22,787 nt of DNA from positions 1 through 22,787 of the IMG/VR virus record IMGVR_UViG_3300040809_000228; one strand, 5' to 3'. The translations under genes were made by a program, and so were the position numbers. The DNA is from a virus. Shown here one piece after another: positions 1 through 6,424 of the stretch (the first letter of the stretch is position 1; every line of letters starts with the position of its first letter). The notes beneath the pieces were generated by a model that made no database searches, was not told the DNA's origin, and saw nothing but the letters and a program-made list of their open reading frames with translations.

Positions 1-398
1 ATCCAAGGGATTAGAGCAACTTTTAAACTTTCGTATTCCATTACCTTCGGTCTCATGACGATATTAATTTCGTTCATATAATGACCGAGAAGTTCCTTCA
101 ATGAGTTAAGGTCGTTTGTGTTTTTATAGTAAGTGTCATGATTCCCTGGAATGATATCCATGTGGATACCGTACTCTCGGAGTTTCTCGAGGAAATGCAT
201 GCGGTTGGCGTTCAATGCCTTGAAGTTAATAAACTTGCGGTGCTCGTAGTAATCACCCAAGTGGACGATCTTTTTAATATCATTCTCAAGCAGGTATGGA
301 AAGAATACCTCCGTATAAAACTTCTCCTGATAGTTTATAAAAATGTCAGAAGAGTTTCTTATGCCTGCGTGAGTGTCATTAAGTATAGCAATTTTCAT
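1..398 (-). CDS. 47: Recombination endonuclease subunit gp47 (SbcD/Mre11-like), 3' part outside window
   Basis: This is the N-terminal 132 residues of the nuclease subunit of the T4 gp46/gp47 complex, the phage counterpart of SbcCD/Mre11-Rad50. It resects DNA ends for recombination-dependent replication and helps degrade host DNA. Reading down from the ATG at 398-396, the metallophosphatase motifs appear in order: ILNDTHAG near residues 4-11, HLGDYYEHR at about 46-54, and IPGNHDTYY at about 83-91. These supply metal-binding Asp, His and Asn residues. The reading frame stays open to base 1, so the gene is partial. Its start overlaps the gene 55 stop in an ATGA arrangement, which suggests translational coupling. 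Gene 46 is expected further on, outside the window, as in T4 and marine relatives. The family is certain from the motifs; the rest of the protein cannot be seen. Confidence 0.9.
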   Translation of the reverse strand, partial: MKIAILNDTHAGIRNSSDIFINYQEKFYTEVFFPYLLENDIKKIVHLGDYYEHRKFINFKALNANRMHFLEKLREYGIHMDIIPGNHDTYYKNTNDLNSLKELLGHYMNEINIVMRPKVMEYESLKVALIPW

Positions 399-1006
399 TC
401 TTCGTCGTCCAGAAAGAAATCCATAAGATCTGAATCAAGAGAGTCCTTTCTCTTTCGAATGATTGTTTTCTTCTTTGTTTCGGGGATTGGTTTTTCTTCT
501 ACCACTACCTTATCTTTAGAGTCGTCGATCTTTTTGCGCAGAGTATCGATGAACGATTGAATAGCACGTGCTGACTCTGGGTCTTCTTCTGGGTCGATCA
601 TAAACTGAGCAAGACCAGACTCATTGATAAACTTGAGTTTGATGTCTTGTTCTTTCTTTTCTTTCTGAATGCGTCTTAGGAAAGCATACCAAGAGATTTG
701 GGTGAAGTATGCAAACGCATTAGGTTTGCCTGTTCGAGTTGCTGCTTCAAGATTGTAGTTTTTGATTGCTCGGAGACAGTTCTCAACTGCGTCCATGACC
801 ATTTCTTCACGGAACGTATATCGCACGAAGTTGGATTTGTGGGAGAGTCCCTCTGCGATCTTAAGAAAACACTCTGCAATATAGTTGGTAACTATAGGAA
901 TGGGTTTCCCTGCATCAGATGCTTTGTTCGCCCTTTCCACGTATTCGACAACCGCCGCAGAGAATTGAGCATTGTTTACATAATGCTCTGGACTTCGTTT
1001 AGACAT
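395..1006 (-). CDS. 55: Late-transcription sigma factor gp55
   Basis: This is a 203-residue homologue of T4 gp55 (about 185 aa), the small sigma-70-family factor that lets host RNA polymerase recognise TATAAATA late promoters. The central part carries the conserved conserved-region-2-like stretch, with TYFREEM-like and AYFTQISWYAFLRRIQKEKKEQ-type signatures around residues 62-120 (read in shorter pieces: NAFAYFTQISWYAF, then LRRIQKEKKEQ). The C-terminal end is basic and then acidic-hydrophobic (LMDFFLDDEE). It resembles the sliding-clamp-binding tail of T4 gp55 that couples late transcription to replication. The start has a GAGG motif seven bases upstream. It follows a roughly 107-base gap holding a possible early promoter, and gene 47 follows with an ATGA overlap. 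Five TATAAATA boxes in this same window are its expected targets. Identity rests on sequence resemblance and on the uvsW-55-47 gene order. Confidence 0.9.
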   Translation of the reverse strand: MSKRSPEHYVNNAQFSAAVVEYVERANKASDAGKPIPIVTNYIAECFLKIAEGLSHKSNFVRYTFREEMVMDAVENCLRAIKNYNLEAATRTGKPNAFAYFTQISWYAFLRRIQKEKKEQDIKLKFINESGLAQFMIDPEEDPESARAIQSFIDTLRKKIDDSKDKVVVEEKPIPETKKKTIIRKRKDSLDSDLMDFFLDDEE

Positions 1007-1029
1007 AATAATACCTCAATAAAAATAAC

Positions 1030-1057
1030 AATATACAATCTTACTCATTCTCAACAA
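1030..1057 (-). promoter_or_regulatory. Possible host sigma-70 promoter upstream of gene 55
   Basis: On the minus strand a TTGTTG box (1057-1052) sits 16 bases before TATATT (1035-1030), about 24 bases upstream of the gene 55 ATG. The -10 box matches five of six consensus bases but the -35 box is weak. Gene 55 must be made before late transcription starts, so a host-type promoter here makes biological sense. The region is AT-rich, however, and such matches arise easily by chance. Confidence 0.35.
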
Positions 1058-1075
1058 AAAGTAAAGCTTTACTTT
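1058..1075. repeat. Perfect 18-bp palindrome between the LSm-like gene and gene 55
   Basis: AAAGTAAAG is followed directly by its reverse complement CTTTACTTT, then by further T residues on the minus strand. It could form a weak AT-rich terminator for the upstream uvsW block, or serve as an operator just upstream of the possible gene 55 promoter. A hairpin with no unpaired loop bases would have to open its centre. Function is unknown. Confidence 0.45.
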
Positions 1076-1113
1076 CCGAAAAAAATCATTATAATCAAGA
1101 ACGCCTTCGCCGC

Positions 1114-1527
1114 TCAGTGTATACTCGGGTCAGTGTCATCGAACATATTAATGACATTACCAGAAGTTTCTGTGGCAACTTTCTTCTTCTTTCGTGTTCT
1201 AACTTCTGCTTTAAATTCACCGTCAAAAAATTCTCTTACTTCTTCAACGGCGTTTAGATACCCTTCGATCATGTGATCACTTGGTTCATAAAACGCAACA
1301 ACACTTATTGCGCTCAGTACAATCTCTTTATCAATTTCATCCTGATAGTTCATCCAAGGACGAAAAACAAATGCTCTATTTGAATCTTCAAAATCAAAGG
1401 GAATTTCAACCATTTTTAATGGTGCCTTTACAATAAAATCGCCATCACCATATTCTTGAATTGACGCAATAATCTCATCACCATTTGAAATTTTAAACTG
1501 ATGAATTGCTAGATCTTTCTTGCTCAT
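1114..1527 (-). CDS. LSm/Hfq-like small barrel protein (hypothetical)
   Basis: This 137-residue protein is of unproven function. The N-terminal 70 residues read like a small Sm-type beta barrel: a short helix, then HQFKISNGDEIIASIQEY and DFIVKAPLKM, a pattern of strong strands with the NGDEI turn typical of LSm/Hfq-like domains. The C-terminus is charged, with a basic RTRKKKK patch near residue 111 and a tail NMFDDTDPS. Comparable small proteins occur near uvsW and 55 in marine T4-like phages. An RNA-binding role is inference. The ATG overlaps the uvsW stop as ATGA, and an AAGGTGG ribosome site lies just upstream. The 107-base gap after it separates it from gene 55. Confidence 0.6.
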   Translation of the reverse strand: MSKKDLAIHQFKISNGDEIIASIQEYGDGDFIVKAPLKMVEIPFDFEDSNRAFVFRPWMNYQDEIDKEIVLSAISVVAFYEPSDHMIEGYLNAVEEVREFFDGEFKAEVRTRKKKKVATETSGNVINMFDDTDPSIH

Positions 1528-2996
1528 AATTCCACCTTATGAATTTTGTATTCGAATTGCTCTTTGTTATAGATTTTAATCCGTTCAAACGAATGCAACA
1601 AGGTGAAGTTCTTTCGCGATTTCCAATGGAGGTCATCTGCGATGTCGAACAACTTTGTTGTTGTATTGTCGTCGCTCTTTCTTAACCCCCTCCCGATGGA
1701 TTGCAATACTCTGATTTGTGATTTACTCGGTGAAGCAAAAATAATATTATGTAGATTACGAATATTTATACCTGTGCTAAACGTACCCATTGAGGCGACG
1801 ATAATTGCACCACTTTTCCTTTCTACGATCCCTCGAATCGCTTCTCTATCTGCAGTATCAGTACCACCATGCACGTAGAACACGTTTTCGTTTTTCTCAG
1901 AGATCATATCATGTAAAACCTTTCCGTGTTTCTCCACATATTGAAACAACACTAGCGTGTTACCAGTTTGCGTTAAGGCAAGGTTTCGAATAAACTTATT
2001 TCTTGCCTCGTGCGAGACAATAAAATTCATTTCTTGTTGATAAGTTTTCTGACCAAAATCTTTTCGTACAACTTCTGGGTATTCAATCACAAGCATCTCA
2101 ATAGACAAAGGAGCAAGCGTGTCTTTTTCCTGAAGAGTTTTGGTGGTTGTAACCTTATAGGTGGGTCCAAACAGACCCTCAAGTACGAGTTTGTGAGTTT
2201 GCGAACCATCAAGTGTGCCAGTAGTACCAAAACGATATTCTGCTTTGGTCATTTTATTCATAATGCTTGATAGTGATTTTGCTTTAAACAGGTGGCACTC
2301 GTCACCAAACGCACAACCAAACTGATGAAACCAATCAGCACGCATTTTGTGAATAGATTGCCACGTGGAAATTACTACTCGTTTGTCGGTGACTTTGTCT
2401 TTACCAGAGTAAATTATGTGACATTCTTTTTCAGAGTTAAATCCATAGTCAGCAAAATCTTTGTACATTTGCTCCACAAGACCAGTAGTCGGAACAATGA
2501 TTAAAACTTTTTTGTCGTGGTTTTCGAGATACCATCTCATCAAGGAATAAATGATAAGAGACTTACCAGATCCAGTCGGAGAGAGCAACACTGTACGTTT
2601 GCTTTCAACACCCTTCACCAATGCTTCGTACTGATAGTCTCGAAGATCGAATGGTAAATTGAGAGAGTCTAGAAATTTCACCAAAGACTGGTGATCAACT
2701 TTGTTTGTTTTTCCTGGAACACCATATCGAGAAGGTTTGAGGTTTATACCGTACCCACGATCAGCAGCAAACTTTTTTATTTTGTGGTACAGTCCGACAT
2801 TTATCTCACATGTCATATTATTATACAGTCGGATCTTTCCGTCCCATACACGATTCTTATAAGCAGGCATGAACTTATAACCAGGAACATAGAACGAAAA
2901 GTATTCTGACAATTCGTTTCTAATTCCAGGGTCACATAGAACTGCCATATTACTATGATCGGACATTTGTATAGTTAGTACGTTTGTCGTTTCCAT
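1524..2996 (-). CDS. uvsW: UvsW RNA-DNA / DNA helicase
   Basis: This superfamily 2 helicase, 490 residues from the chosen start, is close to T4 UvsW (about 500 aa). It unwinds R-loops and branched DNA and drives the switch from origin-dependent to recombination-dependent replication. Motif I SPTGSGKS lies at residues 139-146, the Walker B DECH box at 232-235, motif III GTTGTLDG at 257-264, and motif VI QSIGRGLRK at 432-440. The N-terminal 60 residues, including YKNRVWDGKIRLY, match the T4 accessory domain. The frame extends to a GTG at 3023, but the ATG at 2996 aligns with the T4 N-terminus and lies closer to the upstream gene's stop at 2975, so I prefer it. The stop overlaps the next gene as ATGA. 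It lies downstream of uvsY and a DUF2452-like gene. Confidence 0.93.
   Translation of the reverse strand: METTNVLTIQMSDHSNMAVLCDPGIRNELSEYFSFYVPGYKFMPAYKNRVWDGKIRLYNNMTCEINVGLYHKIKKFAADRGYGINLKPSRYGVPGKTNKVDHQSLVKFLDSLNLPFDLRDYQYEALVKGVESKRTVLLSPTGSGKSLIIYSLMRWYLENHDKKVLIIVPTTGLVEQMYKDFADYGFNSEKECHIIYSGKDKVTDKRVVISTWQSIHKMRADWFHQFGCAFGDECHLFKAKSLSSIMNKMTKAEYRFGTTGTLDGSQTHKLVLEGLFGPTYKVTTTKTLQEKDTLAPLSIEMLVIEYPEVVRKDFGQKTYQQEMNFIVSHEARNKFIRNLALTQTGNTLVLFQYVEKHGKVLHDMISEKNENVFYVHGGTDTADREAIRGIVERKSGAIIVASMGTFSTGINIRNLHNIIFASPSKSQIRVLQSIGRGLRKSDDNTTTKLFDIADDLHWKSRKNFTLLHSFERIKIYNKEQFEYKIHKVEL
1763..1770 (-). promoter_or_regulatory. TATAAATA box inside uvsW (possible internal late promoter)
   Basis: An exact minus-strand TATAAATA occurs inside the uvsW coding frame, spelling part of the conserved GINIRN region. 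If active, it would start late transcripts about 240 bases before the LSm-like gene and then read gene 55 and gene 47. A coding coincidence is just as possible, because the codons are constrained by helicase conservation. Confidence 0.3.
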
Positions 2997-3328
2997 ATTC
3001 CGTCTGTCGTTAGTATGAAACACCCAAGATATTCTTTGGGTTTAGTGTGTTCTGTCCATTCGTCAGGTGCGATCATGCTCAAAAATTCTTCATCGTTTCC
3101 ATACAAATAATACTCTCTACCAACAATTGGTGTGACACCAATATTTGCCATTTGTACTCTCATAGTATCTTGCATTATCTGCACGATCTCATCATACTCT
3201 TGTTTCAATTCTTCCACTCGAGAACTTATATATTGGTTCGACTTGAGGGGATTCTCTTGTTCTACAAGAGCAGGAAAAGAAGGAGTTGTGCCATAAGCAA
3301 GTAGAGACTTTTTAGGATCCTGCTTCAA
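2975..3328 (-). CDS. DUF2452-like protein between uvsY and uvsW
   Basis: This 117-residue protein is of unknown function. The sequence carries the DUF2452 pattern: an N-terminal NPLKSNQY segment, a helical stretch rich in Glu and Gln (residues 35-58), then GREYYLYG, LSMIAPDEW and a C-terminal FILTTDGIWKR. This order matches cellular and phage DUF2452 members of similar length. No ATG occurs before residue 52. The start is a TTG at 3328 with GGAG five bases upstream, which supports it strongly. It overlaps the 3' end of uvsY by 17 bases and the uvsW start by 22 bases, so it appears translationally coupled within the recombination operon. A role in recombination or replication is suggested only by position. 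Confidence 0.7.
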   Translation of the reverse strand: MKQDPKKSLLAYGTTPSFPALVEQENPLKSNQYISSRVEELKQEYDEIVQIMQDTMRVQMANIGVTPIVGREYYLYGNDEEFLSMIAPDEWTEHTKPKEYLGCFILTTDGIWKRQTY

Positions 3329-3755
3329 ACTGTCTCCATTTAATAATATTACCGATCGTTTGATGCCGCCAGCGCAGTGTCTCGACGATCTCTTTTAATG
3401 TATCGATCATCGTCTTATAATACTGCACCTTTTCTTCTGATCTTTGAATATCGATATCAGACTCGTAGTAGTAGTCCATATCTCCTTTCATTACTTTCAG
3501 ACCATCAAAGGGGTCAGGACGCCATCCTTTTTCACTCAACGTGTCTTGATCCATCTTACCATTATAATATAACCACTTTTCTTTCAGCAAAATTTTCTGA
3601 GAGTTCTCAGCACGTTTCAGTTGCAATTTCGCAATGCTGAGAAGCGAAAGATATTTTGCGTGTAGACTTGGGGTTTGTTTTGATTCTTCGTCAAGTTTAT
3701 TACTAATTTCACAATCTCGAGACCACATCTCGAGAATATCATCTAATGATGTCAT
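3312..3755 (-). CDS. uvsY: UvsY recombination mediator
   Basis: This 147-residue homologue of T4 UvsY (137 aa) is the mediator that loads UvsX recombinase onto gp32-coated single-stranded DNA. Visible conserved elements are the KEKWLYYNGKMDQDTL segment near residue 58-73 (T4 has ARLDYYSGRGDGDEF), a helical C-terminal half, and the terminal RQFEAGS (T4 ends in RAFEAGK). The ATG at 3755 has only a weak GAGTG ribosome site. The gene begins four bases after the stop of gene 3 and its end overlaps the DUF2452-like gene. This is the expected place before uvsW. Identity rests on the matching length, motif order and synteny. Confidence 0.88.
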   Translation of the reverse strand: MTSLDDILEMWSRDCEISNKLDEESKQTPSLHAKYLSLLSIAKLQLKRAENSQKILLKEKWLYYNGKMDQDTLSEKGWRPDPFDGLKVMKGDMDYYYESDIDIQRSEEKVQYYKTMIDTLKEIVETLRWRHQTIGNIIKWRQFEAGS

Positions 3756-3759
3756 ATAA

Positions 3760-4266
3760 TCACTCTATTTCAAAATAACTAAACCTAAAATTGACAGGGA
3801 ATGTAATATACTCTACACCAGAGTTTGTTGCTTCGAAGTTAATATCGCCTACTGATACAGGGATAGCATCGACATAACGAATCTTCTTGTTAAGATTGTT
3901 ATGACTAGTCAATGCAACCACTGTGATATCAGTGTAGGTTGCCAAAGCACCTTCTTTTTGCGATGCTTCGAATGCACTCTTTTGTTTGTTCTGTATCAGA
4001 CGTACCATCCAGTTGTACATTTCAGTGTAAGAATTAAAGTCCTCGTCGAGTAGTATTGTAACTGAAAGTTCGGAAAAAGACAAGGTATCTCCAGGTTGCG
4101 GCAACGATTGTATTCTGCTAAATGGAACTTCAGCAGCACCTAGAGTTGCGCCTGGATGACTGACAGTCTGAGCAAAAAACTCGAGATTGGGGTAGTTCTT
4201 GCGATCGATGATCAGTTTGAAACCCGTTGGTTGAAACAAGTTGATATTGTCGGTAAGTTCTGCCAT
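3760..4266 (-). CDS. 3: Tail completion / tail-tube terminator protein gp3
   Basis: This 168-residue protein matches T4 gp3 (176 aa), the hexameric cap that ends tail tube growth and binds the gp15 sheath terminator. The order of features agrees with T4: TGFKLIIDRK at the N-terminus, a VPFSRIQ strand, then LSVTILLDEDFNSYTEMYNWM around residues 68-88 in two parts (LSVTILLDEDFNS and YTEMYNWM). The C-terminus is an ITFPVNFRFSYFEIE strand matching T4 ATIPYTYFQVE. It is a paralogue of the tube protein gp19 encoded at 10265-10804, which shares the fold. It would follow the gene 23 region directly but for the homing endonuclease gene, which ends 32 bases upstream. No exact late promoter lies in that short gap, so it probably depends on the box at 4957. 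Confidence 0.85.
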   Translation of the reverse strand: MAELTDNINLFQPTGFKLIIDRKNYPNLEFFAQTVSHPGATLGAAEVPFSRIQSLPQPGDTLSFSELSVTILLDEDFNSYTEMYNWMVRLIQNKQKSAFEASQKEGALATYTDITVVALTSHNNLNKKIRYVDAIPVSVGDINFEATNSGVEYITFPVNFRFSYFEIE

Positions 4267-4298
4267 CTTCTAATCCAAAAGAAATGTTATACCACTAT

Positions 4299-4925
4299 TT
4301 AGGAGCATTCTGGATGTGTTTTCCAACCAGTAGTTCTGCCTCTGCTGTATCCTTCTGGGATGGGGTCACCTTCGCATACTGCTTTGTTGTCTGTGCCGTT
4401 AGTGTACCATTTGCGAGGACGCCGAGCAGCGACCATTTTCTTAGCAAGTTTTGAGTCGCATTGAAACAATTTGCCCTCTGCATGGTTCTTTCTTGCTGCT
4501 TCTCCAGCACCTGGATTTGGCACACCTTTCCTTGCTTTGCTAACTGCTTCTTTTTGTTTCTTAGAAGTAGGTTTACCGTAGTTTGGATTATTTTCGCCCA
4601 TAACCCTCTTGCTTCTTGCCTTCCTCGATTCCTCAGAGTGTTTCCAACCAGATGTTGTTATACCTGTAGGTCGACCGCCAGTCAAACCTCCTGGAGCATT
4701 GTTCCAACCTATCCATGATTCTGGGCGAAGTTTTGCTTCAAGGGCAGAGATATACTCTTGAGAACCAATGCACAACACGGAGAATTCTTTGTCCTCGTAT
4801 CCCTTTCGCGTAACATGTTCATGGAAGCGTTGCTTTGTGTCGCGTTTGGTAATACCGACATACCCTTGAGAGAAAGGGTCTGTATGCTCTTTGTCGTGTA
4901 TCCAATACAGTTTATATTCAGTCAT
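4299..4925 (-). CDS. GIY-YIG homing endonuclease (Seg-like) between genes 23 and 3
   Basis: This 208-residue free-standing homing endonuclease would cut alleles lacking the gene and spread by repair. The catalytic domain holds a GIY-YIG variant: KLYWIH at residues 5-10 and GYVGIT at 21-26, the conserved Arg at 33 in TKQRFHEH, and the metal-binding Glu at 63 in ALEAKLRPE. Residues 93-135 carry NUMOD3-type DNA-binding motifs (GENNPNYGK, SKARKG). The end has a WYTNGTDN...EGYSRGR module also seen in phage homing nucleases. All key residues are present, so it looks intact. It has its own TATAAATA box 32 bases upstream and an AGGAAA ribosome site. In T4, segD occupies a similar position after gene 23, so this is a recurrent insertion site; the two are not necessarily orthologous. 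Confidence 0.88.
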   Translation of the reverse strand: MTEYKLYWIHDKEHTDPFSQGYVGITKRDTKQRFHEHVTRKGYEDKEFSVLCIGSQEYISALEAKLRPESWIGWNNAPGGLTGGRPTGITTSGWKHSEESRKARSKRVMGENNPNYGKPTSKKQKEAVSKARKGVPNPGAGEAARKNHAEGKLFQCDSKLAKKMVAARRPRKWYTNGTDNKAVCEGDPIPEGYSRGRTTGWKTHPECS

Positions 4926-4956
4926 ATTATTTCCTAATTATCCACTCTATATATTC

Positions 4957-4964
4957 TATTTATA
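4957..4964 (-). promoter_or_regulatory. Late promoter upstream of the endonuclease and gene 3
   Basis: An exact TATAAATA occurs on the minus strand in the gap after the gene 23 terminator. By T4 spacing, transcription would start near 4951, giving a leader of about 26 bases before the endonuclease ATG at 4925. It is the only exact late box between the gene 23 terminator and gene 3. Confidence 0.8.
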
Positions 4965-4984
4965 ACTGACAGAATTTCAAGCAT

Positions 4985-5006
4985 AAAAAACCCCGCCGAA
5001 GCGGGG
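4985..5006 (-). terminator. Intrinsic terminator after gene 23
   Basis: On the minus strand CCCCGC, a TTCG tetraloop and GCGGGG form a perfect six-base-pair GC stem followed directly by TTTTTT. It begins about 40 bases after the capsid gene stop. The T run is on the minus strand side only, so it acts on the head operon and not on plus-strand transcription. Confidence 0.95.
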
Positions 5007-5046
5007 TCAAAACGTCTGCTTAAACAGATCTTTTTATTATTGAACC

Positions 5047-6402
5047 TTATGCAAGGATATTATCTACCCTAAAGATCCTGTAGTACTGATTGCTCTTAGC
5101 AGAAGCAAGACCATCAGCAGGCGTGTTGCCTACGAATGGGTTAGACGCCATGCCATAACGAGTCTTAAACCCGATACGTGGCTGGAAGTCGTTCTCGCCA
5201 ACTGCGCGAACCATTTGCAGAGGAACGTATGGGCAGTAGAATACACCTGCGTCATATGGGTTCGTGCCCTTGTAACCAACGGTTACATAGTCAGTTGCCG
5301 CATATGGATCGATGTATACACGCATACGACCGTTCAGTACACCTGCGAAAGTGTTACCAGTGTCGTCAACCTGAAGGTTAGCAGACAGAGCAGGAGTGTA
5401 GTCAAGCATGCCAGCAGCGTTCAGAGCAGTAGCAACGTCTGAAGAACAGATTACTACGTTACCCTTACCGCGACGAGTTTCTTTCGCGATTACGTTTGCT
5501 TCACGATCGAGTTGAACCATCAGACCCTTGAACTTCTCAACTGACCAACGACCATCAGCGTCAGAAGACAGGTCGAAGATACCGTTGATAGCAGTGTTAG
5601 ACTGGAGGCAACCAGTCTTTGCTTGGCTGTTGATGGTGCGGATTACTTCACGGTTGATTTCCGCGAGGATTTCCGTAGACAGAATGTTTGCCAACTCTGT
5701 CTCAGCGTCAAGACCGTGGATTGCTTTCAGGTCTTGTGCCAGTTCCAGAGTGTACTCTGCCTTCAACGCACGAGACTTAGCAGTTACAGTTGCTTTCTCG
5801 ATGTTGAAACCCATTTCTGCGAAATCAGAACCAGTGTTACCCAGTGCTTCTGCATCAGCAGTTGGCATACCAGAACCGAACGAAGGACCAGTACGATCGT
5901 TGTCGATTGAAGAGTCGCCGTTAGAGTCAGTCAGACCAGACAGACCAGAAGGACCACCAGACTGAGAAGCGCTAGAGTCACCAGAGAATGGCGTTACTGC
6001 TTCGTTGAACATTGCTTCGTCGCCAGAAGTAGCACCACCACGAGTGGTCTTGTAACGAGACTTCATCGCGAAGATGAGACCAGTTGGACCAGACATTGGC
6101 TGAACACCACATACGTCATATGCCATCAGGTTAGGCATAGCACGACGGACGAGAGAGATCAGGACTGGATCCCAACCTGCACCAGCGGAACCAACACCAC
6201 CAGTTACAGCAGCGTTAGAGTTTGCAGCAGTTTCAGTGATGAAACCTTGCTCTGCGTTACGCTCTGACAGCATTGCTTGCTCTTGGTTCTCAAGAACTGC
6301 TGCAGTTACGTTACGACGATGGCGATCTTCGATCTTACCAGCGGATTCTTCGTTGAGCACTGGTGCCCACTTCTCCACGAGATGTTGAAAATTCATTTCC
6401 AT
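5047..6402 (-). CDS. 23: Major capsid protein gp23
   Basis: This 451-residue HK97-fold capsid protein corresponds to T4 gp23 (521 aa) and forms the hexamers of the prolate or isometric head. The N-terminal delta region (HLVEKWAPVLNEE, residues 7-19) is followed by the prohead protease site FITE at 54-57; T4 has FLTE at its cleavage point, so cleavage after Glu57 is expected. Next come SLVRRAMPNLMAYDVCGVQP and MSGPTGLIFAMKSRY, both hallmarks of gp23. The C-terminus has the GIGFKTRYGM-like region (QPRIGFKTRYGMASNP). AGGAG lies eight bases before the ATG at 6402, and a second in-frame ATG lies two codons on. It closes the 68-like/21/22/23 head operon, which ends at a strong terminator. No gp24 vertex-protein paralogue follows it in the window. 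Confidence 0.97.
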   Translation of the reverse strand: MEMNFQHLVEKWAPVLNEESAGKIEDRHRRNVTAAVLENQEQAMLSERNAEQGFITETAANSNAAVTGGVGSAGAGWDPVLISLVRRAMPNLMAYDVCGVQPMSGPTGLIFAMKSRYKTTRGGATSGDEAMFNEAVTPFSGDSSASQSGGPSGLSGLTDSNGDSSIDNDRTGPSFGSGMPTADAEALGNTGSDFAEMGFNIEKATVTAKSRALKAEYTLELAQDLKAIHGLDAETELANILSTEILAEINREVIRTINSQAKTGCLQSNTAINGIFDLSSDADGRWSVEKFKGLMVQLDREANVIAKETRRGKGNVVICSSDVATALNAAGMLDYTPALSANLQVDDTGNTFAGVLNGRMRVYIDPYAATDYVTVGYKGTNPYDAGVFYCPYVPLQMVRAVGENDFQPRIGFKTRYGMASNPFVGNTPADGLASAKSNQYYRIFRVDNILA

Positions 6403-6424
6403 TTTTATTGCTCCTTAAAGGATA

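Noticed and set aside
698-1276. 192-aa plus-strand frame opposite gene 55 and the LSm-like gene
   Set aside because: It is antisense to two well-supported genes, Phe/Cys/Ile-rich with no family resemblance, and all real genes here run on the minus strand.
2997-3023. Longer UvsW from a GTG at 3023
   Set aside because: The ATG at 2996 fits the T4 N-terminus better and reduces the overlap with the DUF2452-like gene.
4267-5046. Search for a gp24 capsid vertex gene next to gene 23
   Set aside because: Only the endonuclease, a late promoter and a terminator lie here; no second gp23-like sequence is present in the window.
5528-5965. 145-aa plus-strand frame inside the capsid gene
   Set aside because: It is an antisense shadow of gene 23 codons with no ribosome site or recognisable motif.
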